Assembly: GCA_002104905.1 (NCBI GenBank)
Contig: MCFE01000286.1
Coordinates: forward strand, 1-64,000
Origin: Basidiobolus meristosporus CBS 931.73
Taxonomy: Eukaryota > Basidiobolomycota > Basidiobolomycetes > Basidiobolales > Basidiobolaceae
Length of the DNA: 64,000 bases
Direction: 5' to 3'
Shown: piece by piece, positions 55,017 to 64,000 of the stretch
Numbering within the stretch: position 1 is the first letter of the stretch
How the letters are laid out: each line of letters starts with the position of its first letter
The notes under the pieces: model-generated
What the model was told of the DNA's origin: nothing
Databases searched by the model: none
Seen by the model: only the letters and a program-made list of their open reading frames with translations
Program-made: the position numbers and the translations under genes

Positions 55017-56076
55017 ATGCGCTGCAGATCAAGTGGCATCCTAAATGGTCCGGAAGAAGTGCTGGTGTGGGACAAGGTGTGTCGCAGACTAGGAGAGGTG
55101 GAGCAAATACGAAAGGACGGTAGTGGCATGTTCCCTCAGATCGACTCATTGCACAAGTTGTTGGGCGATGAGGTAGGCTAAGGAAACCGTATCGCAAAAG
55201 CTCTGTTTTAACCAACGGCTGACGCAGGTGCGGCTTCTGCAAACCGTAGCCTTGCCAAGCTTTACAAAGAGGGGAAGGTCAACCTAGCTAAAAAGCAGAG
55301 GTATCGGAGCATTCACTTTTCCTTAGCACTTTCATGAAACACAACGGTGACGGGCTTCCCCTTAGAGTGATCTCCACAGCCCTTGAACGTCTCTAAATAC
55401 TTCTAGCTTTACAAGACTCTTTTACTGGAACGGGTATACCTCATAATTTGGCCGGTGGTTTTGCGGATTGGCCGTCTCAACTTTGGTCACCCTCTTGATT
55501 TGTAGAGAACATCAAGCCAAAAAAGCGAAAGAGTAAAGGCGAGAGTACAATCACCACTGTAAAAAGCTAGACCATATATCCAGAAATCAGCCATATTCTA
55601 ACAGTGCAGCTGGCTCTCTTCAATCAGCCACAGTGCATTCAAACACCAGGTACCAAGTAGAGGATGCTGATGTGGTTGAAAATAGAAGGCGAATGTGGGA
55701 CACAGCACATGCATGAGTTGCTCCGATTCTTACTAATCTCTGTGTTGCCCATAGGAGATATGATCTACCGCCGCGCAACATCATCCCACTGCCCGAGGAG
55801 GTAGTTCTTGGTGAATATCCGGAGTTCGAGGTTGATCATGTTGTGCTAGCACTGTATCCAAATACAACGTGCTTTTACAAGGCGATTGTGGTGCTTCCGC
55901 CCAGCAAGGTGCATTTTGTAGATTGTCATATTTCAATCGACCATCCCAATCGTTCTTCCTAGATCAAAGAAAGGCCGTACCAGGGGAGATACTGCGTGAG
56001 CTTCGAGGACGACGACGATGTAGACAGGTTTGTTCCGGTAATATGTGTTGTAGAGATGCCTAAAAGTGCGAAGTGA
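55017..56076 (+). CDS. SGF29: SAGA-associated factor 29 (tandem Tudor)
   Basis: Reads H3K4 methylation and anchors SAGA to active promoters. The first exon (55017-55172) gives the N-terminal helical segment VWDKVCRRLGEVEQIRKDG and LHKLLGDE. The Tudor region comes from exons near 55756-55908 (YDLPPRNIIPLPEE, VDHVVLALYPNTTCFYKAIV) and 55962-56076 (GRYCVSFEDDDDVDRFVPV). The stop is at 56074-56076. Between 55240 and 55660 there are two or three short exons (for example one encoding NIKPKKRKSKGE, a likely nuclear signal), but I could not settle their boundaries. The start at 55017 is the first in-frame ATG. The identity is good, the middle of the model is provisional. Confidence 0.78.
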
Positions 56077-57018
56077 AAGTAGGGGCTTCTGGCTAATTGC
56101 TATACCTCTATCATTTGTCTATGAAACAAAAACCTCGATGACTAGTTGCCTGCCAGTATCAGCGCGCTATCGCTCATTCGTTGTATACTCATAATGAGAG
56201 GCCATGATGTGGCCACTCTTTTTGGGTTTGGCCAAGCGTAGCAGCTGCCCATTTGCCCGTTACCACTTGGAACGTGGACTTCCTCCAGTTCATGTAAAAG
56301 ACGCCTTCTGATGTCTAGTTTGTAGAGTACTATGCAGTGTAGGCGCATCTTGTTTGCGAAGTAAATGCAGCTAAAGTTCCTTTTTATCTTGGCGGTTTCA
56401 GCTCGGATCTTTCAGAGTTCGCGGTTTCTTCAAGAGGTTCGTTGGGAATTGATTTCTACTATAAAAGCTTATGCCACGGCCAGTGCGCTGTAACATGTTC
56501 TTCAAAGAGATACGGGAGTGGACACAGATTTCTGAGCTGCAAAACGCCTATCTTTGCTTCGTTCCAGCGCTATGGAAGGTCAGTGCTCTTCGATATGCTG
56601 ATTCTTCTTTGAGAGACACATCGCACACTTGGAAGTGTGCAGTCGCGGGGTGTTAACAAACCGGGAAAAGGATGGGCTATGCGAAATCTCAAGACGAGCA
56701 AACGAAGCCCGTGACAATCCGTCAATTCTCTGTAACCTCTCATCATATTATACTACTTGTAGAGGCGTTGGACACACATGATACGGAGGTAGTGAATACA
56801 CTAACAATGCAAGGATGGCGAGATCACAATCAAATCCAAGGGAATAAAATGTATGAATGAGTAACTTTATTGGTTGGTATTCCAACTGCCACTTGAGCAG
56901 TAGAGCACACTAGCAACTTAGCGTATCCACGAACAACTTACTATCGAGCTGACATATTGAATTGGCATTTGCATAAACGCCAAGCGCCTTGTTGAGTAGG
57001 CTGGTTGAAGCGGTTCTC
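56077..57018. other. Convergent intergenic region
   Basis: About 0.9 kb between the 3' ends of SGF29 and the N-myristoyltransferase gene. An ORF at 56471-56656 (+) has a TATA-like tataaaag only 8-15 bp upstream of its ATG, too close to act as a promoter for it, and no family match. Confidence 0.4.
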
Positions 57019-58727
57019 CTAGAGCATGATTAAAGCCATTTCCTCGTTTTTGATAGGTGGACATCTCCAGTTGTAGAGATAATAATTGAGATCGCCGTCA
57101 CCAGGGTCGAACATCAATTCCTCTACAAACTCGAAGTTATGCATGAGTTCAAGGGCATTCATAACGTCGAAGCCAGCCTAGAAGCAAGGATTCATTGGTC
57201 AATGAGGTAAGGACTGGGCAAGCTGGAGAGAAACAGAGATTTACATTTTTAGCTAACACCAAGACATTGTGGACCAGCACCTGAAGACGCTGGGTATATT
57301 CTTCGCTACTCGGGAGAGTATTATCGTCGCCGCTCTCCGTTTTCCACTCCATGTTGATTGCGTAGTAGTACAGGTAGGCAGCATTCAATGTCTTGTGCTT
57401 GGGGTTGTCGAGGAGTGAGCTCGGCAATGAGTAGAACGAGATGAAGTCGGTGATACTGCCGGTATCATGGTCCTAGCAGTCACCATCAACTTAGAAGGGC
57501 CGTTTACTGGAAGGCTGAAAGCATACTTACTTCTACAACATAGCTGTAAACGACATCCTTAACAGGAACGAAGTAATGGCATACTTCCTCGTCAGATTGG
57601 AATACTGGTGTGTATTCGAATTGTGACAAAAAGCTGTTGAGAAGAGCGCAAACGGCTGGCGCATCCTGCTCCAGCATAGGGCGAAGTCCGGTGATGGTGG
57701 TAGTGGTAGGCAATTCGTAGTATTGAGTCATTTGTTCCATGGTTATACAATCAGGCAGTGCTTCGAAGCCTATCTCGACCAATTTTTCCGGGTTTAGCGA
57801 GCGATGGTGATATCTATTGTTTTCAAGAGTGAGAGGTAGATTTGATCAACGCAGACCCAGGGAGTAACACTACCTGCAGGTGGCAATGGGCTTGGGTAAG
57901 ACAACGCCCGCGGTGTAAGTGGCTTGGGAAATTCCCTCCATGTTGACCCGACGAGTGATTTCTTGGATGAGGAGCGGGGCCAGACGCTTGTTTCGAAGCT
58001 TTTTGTGGAGGCACAAAAAGCTGATTTCCACCAAGTGGCGCACACTTTCGCCAGGATACAGGTGTGAGCCGTTGTGGTGGGGAGAGCATGGTATATATTT
58101 ACCTGGTGCGAACTTTCAGGTCAGCGGGGATTCCAGCGATGAATGCAACCAGCTTGTTGGTGGTATCGCGGACTCCTAGATGCCAAGCTTTTTTCCAGCC
58201 CGGAGGCTTCAACGCCCTGAAACCAAAGGCAGAAGCGTCAGTGGAGTGGAGTGAAACACCCGAAGCTACGGTGGGTGGTTGTGTACCAAGAAATGAACTC
58301 CAACGAGTAGGCGAAACGGAAGGTAGCGTCATCGTCCTCCACATAGTTCAGTGAAAGCAAGGTGTAGACTTCTTCAAGCTACTATTCCGTTAATATACCA
58401 AGGGACGGTACGAAGCCAAAAAGCCTAGTACCTGCTCTGGATTTTCTAAATCAACCAGAACCCATTCAAAGCTTCCAGGTAGAGGATAAGGGGTCTGGCG
58501 AACATCCTCTATGGCTTTATCTACCTCGATAGCTCCCTCCACCATCACCGTCTCGTCTGGATTCAAAGTACTTCGGTTTAACCGTCTATTGATAGGAAGG
58601 CGGAGTTCTTACCATATTGTGGGACTGGCTGGGTATTCCAGAACTTATGCTCGGGGGGCTCCTGCAGTGGTTCATTTATTATGTTGGCCTCGTCTGCCTG
58701 GCAACTTTGCCTCTTGGGGTCGGGCAT
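57019..58727 (-). CDS. NMT1: Glycylpeptide N-tetradecanoyltransferase
   Basis: Transfers myristate from myristoyl-CoA to N-terminal glycine. Multiple exons; the first (58727-58613) encodes MPDPKRQSC and then [12 protein letters not shown], the conserved N-terminal block. Further blocks include [82 protein letters not shown] and [13 protein letters not shown]. The C-terminus [12 protein letters not shown] ends in LIML, the carboxylate that acts as catalytic base. Length is close to the usual 410-450 residues. It lies just downstream of the EBP gene on the same strand. Confidence 0.95.
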
Positions 58728-58953
58728 AGCTGTAAGCTAAGCAACCTGGGTCGCATGCAGCCCCCAGACCAGCATATCCAAAATCTCACATGGGTCTCGT
58801 GAGAATCAGCGGATATGGCGTGTGAGTGACACTGCCTGCCAAATCAAAAAAGAATAGTTCGATGTTTGGATGACATTTATTTATGCAGTATGCAATCTCA
58901 AGTAGGCTGTTAGCATTCGGAATGTCTTTGGGGCTCACAAGGACACCAGAGCC

Positions 58954-59675
58954 TCACTCCGATTTCTTACCCACACGGGCTGTTGAGAACGCTTGATAGA
59001 TCGCCGCCCATGAGCGAACCAACAAATAGCTTGGAATCACGATCCAGATCGCGTTCATAGTGACAAAATAGAACCAATAGTAAAGGGGATGAGGGTCGCT
59101 GTGAGGACTACCCTCGAAGAAGGTTGTAGCGAAGTAAAGAACGTCTCCATACAGCTGGCAGATTGAGACCGACAAAAGGCCCAGATGGCGGCCGGGCGTT
59201 TGATTGAAAATGGCATACGCTGTATAGAGGGCTAGAGGGCCGTCCACGTACTAAACCAACAAGCTGTTAGAGTAATTCGTATTCAATGCATTAGCCTGAT
59301 CAAGATTACCGCGGTAATTCGCTCCATGTTCAGTACGAACGGGTCACTAGAAAGGTAGCGGGAATCGCCCTTGGAGTATTCCTTCCATACTTGGCCCAAA
59401 ACGAATTGATCCCCAGCCAGGGAGGCATAGTTATGAACATAGTATCCTTCCAGGCCCACGTGAATGAGTCCAGCAAGCAAACACCACATGAACAATAAGC
59501 GGTCTTGAGTCTGAAGCTTTTTGTTCTGAAGTGCAATTTTTGCAGCCACCAGAAGAATCACTCCAAACGAGCCGAAGACCACAGTCAGAATGTGCCCTGT
59601 CCCACTCGTGTTGGGAACGTAGTGCGGCAGAGAAAGGTTCCTTGGATAATACGGATGGCTGATGACGGTGTCCAT
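58954..59675 (-). CDS. EBP-type sterol delta8-delta7 isomerase
   Basis: Two exons (59675-59310 and 59250-58954) give 220 residues, close to human EBP (230). The match to animal emopamil-binding protein is long. It includes LIHVGLEGYYV, holding the catalytic His and Glu, then WKEYSKGDSRYLSSDPFV, NMERITA, CQLYGDVLYFATTF and HPLYYWFYFVTMNAIW. Four to five hydrophobic segments fit an ER membrane protein. EBP moves the C8 double bond to C7 in sterol synthesis. Most studied fungi use the unrelated enzyme ERG2 for this step, so finding an EBP with catalytic residues intact is notable. Whether the organism also has ERG2 cannot be seen here. Confidence 0.93.
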
Positions 59676-61911
59676 TGTTGGACTCAGTCCAGCAAAGGCC
59701 AGCCTTTATAATGGTCACGGTTGCTCGATACCGGAGGTTCCTGTTCATCCGTCCCGGGCAAACTGATTCCTCCACATTGACAAATAAGATCTCGATTTCA
59801 TTGATACTCGATGGGGTATCCTACTTGATTTATTGCGCCAAGACACCGGTGGTTCCTGGAAATATTCGAAGGGGGTTTAGTGACCTTGGTGCCTGCTTTG
59901 TTGTCCTACGAGTGTAAATCCAACTACGTTCTCTTTCGAGACAACGCAGCTTTCGTTAGCAGACATTGTAAGAGCATTGCCGGCATGATGACGTACAATA
60001 GAAATGAGCTCAACCCGGGTAAAAGGGTCCAGGCTACAACAAGCACCGTAAAGGTACCAGATCGGTTTTCAGGGATATAGGCTGTGGCGAGAAGATAAAA
60101 TATACTATCTGAATACTCTTTTTGGCACTCACAGGCGGAGTTCCAAATGAGTGGCTCATTCCAACCATGGCTTGAACTAATGGAAGGAATGGTTGAGGCG
60201 TTTTCGTGGCAGATTCACTATATTGGGGGTGCAGGGATATTATTCATTGTCTATACTTGCTTGGCTATTCATAAGCAGACATAGTGCATTATTGTTATTT
60301 CACTTCTGAGCTTCAAACAACAACTTATAAATACGCACTATGTAAAAACAACGGCAATTCTGTGAGCACACTTCAAGCTCAAGCTTTAAACTTGTAATAG
60401 GAGTTATTATACTTTTTGTCCTCGATGAAATACATCCTGATACCTGGGTAAAAAGGTTCGACTGAGTGGAGTATTGGTACTTTGCACAAATATGATATGC
60501 CACTATGGCATCGAGTGGTTATTTATTTTCTTTGAATACTCTGCGTTTGTACTAACTCAATCTGGCTTATTACAAGTAAACGCGTATAATTGAGTTAAAG
60601 GCACTTTGTTCTTTCTTCTGGTACTTTGGGGTTTTTTTCCTGCCCCTGCAGGAGGGCGTTCCGCTCCCATAACAACACCCTAATGCCTTCTTTCTATAGC
60701 AGTGTCTTCATTCTACCTTCCAAACTTGGTTGTAGGACCCGTCCAATTTTTCAGCAGAGGAATAGATCTAGTAATAGCAGTTGTAGACATTCCAAAAAGT
60801 CACACCTTGAGATGCATAATCTATTGTGAGGATTTTGGAGACATTGAAAGTGACTGGGAGAAATAGTGGATTACGTTTTATTCACTGGACGATTCATGGA
60901 ATCTAACAATGGTAATTATATTTTTACCAGGCCTTGGCAACACAGGCGCACAGAATATGATTAGAAAGATTCAAAGAGCATATAGACAAAGCTTTTGGAC
61001 AACCTTGAGAAATATCATGCTCCATTTACCTCGTATAGTGAAGAACATATCTAAAGTAATCCCAACAGAGAATTTGGCCAGGAGATATTCTAGTGAACAG
61101 ACTAGGGTCTAAGCGATCAACATAATATAGGCATATGGTGATGCAAAGCTTGTATTTACACCTAAATAATTCTTCAGCTTAGTCGCTTAGATCACAGCTC
61201 ATGAACTTTACCTTACGCTGGGATATAACTATCAAATTCTCAGGGTTTTGGTACTTAATATATAGTGAAAAAACTTGAGGTTGTTCAAAAGCCCCCAAAC
61301 TTTGCATGCATGCCCTTGAGACTTTTCTAAGCATACTTTATATGTGTATTCTGCCAAAACCATCTAAAGTATAAAACCACTTTTATATTCAATAAACCAT
61401 CAAGTAAAATTATACTACCAACTTATTACCCTGGAGATCTTTAACATCTTCAGAACTCTAAGCCTGCAGATTATGGAGAAATTTGGAAAACTTTACAAAA
61501 ACTAAAACACAAAAGTAGAAAAGAAATAGCACCATCCTGCAGTATGTGTGCTGTACTCTTGTGCACCCCGCCCATTGACCTCAATCCGACTACCTCATTA
61601 ATATGTCTTTAGGCTCTTTTGCTTCTAGAAGCCTAGTAATGTTCAACAGCTCAGTTACATTCTGCTGATCTTACCCAAGATGGTAAGCATCCTCTGGGTA
61701 AAAGCCCTATTTATCATTAAACTGAAAGTCGGGGACTGAATCGAGCCAATGAATGCATGTGCGGTAATCCTAAATCTCGGCCACACCCCGAGTAGATCGA
61801 CCATGGTGCCAGCTTTGGGCATGAGGAGTTGGAAATAATATGTGTATCCGGGGACCAGACATTCAATAGAAGTATGCGCTACTGGACGGTTGGTTTGTTA
61901 TTAAGCTCAGC
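59676..61911. other. Gene-poor spacer of about 2.2 kb
   Basis: There is no exon or RNA gene I can support. A 67-codon ORF at 60909-61112 (+) is basic and unassigned. The left end contains the EBP promoter. Confidence 0.45.
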
Positions 61912-61919
61912 TATAAATA
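61912..61919 (+). promoter_or_regulatory. TATA box before the LPMO/CBM5-like gene
   Basis: tataaata lies 38 bp before the ATG at 61950. It sits in a 17-bp string identical to the TATA region of argininosuccinate synthase copy A. Confidence 0.5.
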
Positions 61920-61949
61920 CACTGCCCGATATTGCTTATCACCATTACA

Positions 61950-62522
61950 ATGTAATCCAGTCTCAGGAAATCGTTACTCTTCCTCGTTGGCCTAGTGACG
62001 TCGACCCTCGCTCATATGGAGATGATGCAACCCCCACCACGCCATTCACGGCACAATCCGACCTGGTTAGGAACCCCGGATTACGATACGGGGAACCCAT
62101 TAGGGACCTATCCTTGTAAAGGATACAGGCAAGGAGGAATAGTTAGACCGTAAAGCTGGTGATTCTGTTCAGGCGAGTTTTCCCTCGATGACCCAAATGA
62201 TGGTACGGATTTGCCTGCCGCTCGACCGACCTTTACCATCCGACCCACAAAGGGTAACAGTAACACGACTTCTACGATCTCCGCAACTGCTACTCTGTCC
62301 CCGACCAGAGCAACTAGCTCAATTAACAATACAGCTACCGCTGAACCTTCCTCCCTTCCGGCCTCAGAAAATTGCAAAAACCTCTCTGCATGGAGTACAA
62401 AGAGTGCCTACAATGGCTCGAAAAGAGTAAGCTGTAATGGCCACTTGTGGCAAGCTAGATGGTGGAATCAAAACGAGACACCAGATGCCAATAACGTCTG
62501 GGTAGATTTGGGATCATGCTAA
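61950..62522 (+). pseudogene. Broken LPMO-like secreted protein with CBM5 tail
   Basis: An ATG at 61950 is followed at once by an in-frame TAA, then by a clear signal-peptide-like frame (RKSLLFLVGLVTSTLA) and a His at 62013, followed by MEMMQPPPRHSRHNP and later GNPLGTYPCKGY. This resembles the mature start of AA11-type lytic polysaccharide monooxygenases, whose first residue is the copper-binding His. The rest of the catalytic core is absent. After two stops, or a 57-nt intron (62115-62171) in phase, the same frame continues as a Ser/Thr linker. It ends with a CBM5-type chitin-binding module (VSCNGHLWQARWWNQNETPD and VWVDLGSC). Without a usable start codon and core domain it is probably a pseudogene. 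The CBM call is good, the LPMO call moderate. Confidence 0.6.
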
Positions 62523-64000
62523 GCATAAATAAAGTGGTGCACCATTATGGATAAAGTAACAACATTTCATCTTCATCCTGTGTGTCATCCATGCATTACT
62601 AGTATATATTTCCACTCCTGAAAATATTGACTGAACGGTCAATATATTAGGTAAGCACACATGTTATACTAGTCCATGCCCTGTGCTTCTACAAATATGC
62701 AATCGTGCAGAGGCCACAGCATTGTGCCGATGATGAGCCCCAAGACACAAGTAGTGCCTAGCCATCAAAATTTGTCACATTTAGAGAATATTCATAGAGC
62801 TTCATCGGCTGCTGGGAGAAGGGCCCTTGCATTTTTTATTGGTGAAACGCCAGCTATTTAAGAGTAAAATGTTTCCTTGTTAACTTCTGAAGTGGTAATA
62901 TAGATATAAGGGCCTTGCTTAGAAGTCTGACTCCTATACCAGCAAGACCACTGATGAAATACATCCACCAACTAGTAAACCACATCCTACCTGCTTTAAT
63001 GTCATGAAATACAGGATTGATGTCTTTGCCACTGACACTTTCCACTACATACAGTCAGGTTCTGACTAAATAGGCACAGACTGATAGGATCCATCAGCAG
63101 CAGGATGTATGCTAGGCATACATATGCCCAGAGCAGATTTTTAGAAAACTGCGATGTGTCAATTAAAACGATGGCAAGTGTTACAATGCTGCAGCCAAGG
63201 TATACACCCTGAACGACCACAACGCGCGCAGACTACGGAAGCTGAGCGAGCAGCTAGCTGGTTAAGAGTTTAATCGGTAAGGTCTAGGTTGCTGGGACGA
63301 CAGGCAGGTCTTGGTTTTGCTCGAAGTGTACTCACCCTGTGACAGCACCTTGGAAATGTTGCCGAGTATATTCTGTACGAAGTCCTGCTTCTCGTGCTGC
63401 GTGTGGCCGATGCCCAACCATAATATTTCATCCATACTAGCTCTCGTTGGAACGGATACCCAATCATTATATTAGACTGTGTCATTATACTAACTGAGTG
63501 CTCAACTCCTGCTCGTATCACAATCGCTTCCAAGACCAAAGGACCTCTGATCCTTGAAAAGATTGGCCCTTGTACGAGAGCGATGCGTACATCCCGAGTA
63601 GATCCCTCTTCGGGGGGGGGTTATTGGTTATTGTACAATGAAGAGATGGCTTTCTGAGTTAAGTTTGCTAATAGAGTTGCCGTGTCTCTTCCATTCATAT
63701 TTCATGTAATTCTTATCGCTACACACTGGTTTCAAAATCATTTGTGATCTGACACTGAAATCGAGTCCAGCCACGTGTCCGTAATCACCAAAGATTCATT
63801 CATCCTAGATTTGCAGTTTAATTGGCCCCCAATGGCCATCTAAATCGCCAAGTTCCAGTCAAAGTACCCATAAAAACCCGAGAAATGTGGTACATCAGCA
63901 GTAGGTCAGGCTGAAGATCCTTTCTCGTTTTAGTTCTGCGAAGAACAGATGGATCAACAATATTGGGGGCACTAGAGAGCGTAAAAGATCCTCCTATTAC
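62523..64000. other. Right end, fragments of an unidentified membrane protein
   Basis: On the minus strand 63220-63050 is strongly hydrophobic (GCSIVTLAIVLIDTSQF and LLWAYVCLAYILLL). It is followed after a GTATGT donor by further hydrophobic sequence near 63000-62940. Around 63430-63345 another frame is helical (KQDFVQNILGNISKVLSQ) and ends at a GTGAGT donor. These may be exons of one multi-pass protein, but I cannot join them or name a family. Confidence 0.3.

Noticed and set aside
56459-56656. TATA-like box and 61-codon ORF
   Set aside because: The TATA-like string is only 8-15 bp before the ATG, and the ORF matches nothing.
62100-62175. Frameshift between the LPMO-like start and the CBM5 part
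   Set aside because: Both parts are in the same frame; stops between them are removed by an in-phase 57-nt GT-AG intron, so no frameshift is needed. The stop after the ATG remains.
63616-63624. Run of nine G (and a similar run near 43527)
   Set aside because: Simple homopolymers, with no associated repeat or origin-like structure.

Overview
The window reads as nuclear DNA of a fungus. The genes are eukaryotic, most are cut by short GT-AG introns (typically 50-85 nt), and the set is typical of fungi: ATP synthase subunit h, a DUF8032 protein, CENP-A, STT4, CTR9, TAF4 and TAF12. An EBP-type sterol isomerase and a chitin-binding remnant make an early-diverging lineage (Zoopagomycota or Mucoromycota grade) more likely than a yeast or mushroom. 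This placement is inference. I could run no search, and the exon joins were made by eye from splice signals, reading frame and family knowledge.

Positions 1-18 kb look accessory: long gene-poor spacers and mostly intronless genes. There is a phosphinothricin-type acetyltransferase. A single 1198-residue protein joins a full diflavin reductase to a hybrid cluster protein. A heat-shock-factor-type regulator follows. Then come three tandem argininosuccinate synthase genes with almost identical coding sequence but different flanks.

Positions 18-59.7 kb are dense, intron-rich and housekeeping. In order: a DUF8032 protein with two repeats (-), a RAD60/ESC2/NIP45 SUMO-like protein (-), LSM4 (-), ATP synthase subunit h (+), TAF4 (-), a small ORF (-), CTR9 (+), ribosomal protein uL2 (+), the phosphatidylinositol 4-kinase STT4 (+), an arginyl-tRNA synthetase remnant (+), the cohesin loader MAU2/SCC4 (-), CENP-A (-), protein-L-isoaspartate methyltransferase (-), a TEY-type MAP kinase (+), TAF12 (+), SGF29 (+), N-myristoyltransferase (-) and the EBP sterol isomerase (-). 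Transcription and chromatin genes recur: TAF4 and TAF12 are histone-fold partners in TFIID, TAF12 and SGF29 are both SAGA subunits, and CTR9 belongs to the Paf1 complex.

Positions 59.7-64 kb are again gene-poor. They hold a probably broken secreted gene with an LPMO-like N-terminus and a CBM5-type chitin-binding C-terminus, plus fragments of an unidentified membrane protein. The strongest candidates for something undescribed are the reductase-HCP fusion and the homogenised argininosuccinate synthase array.
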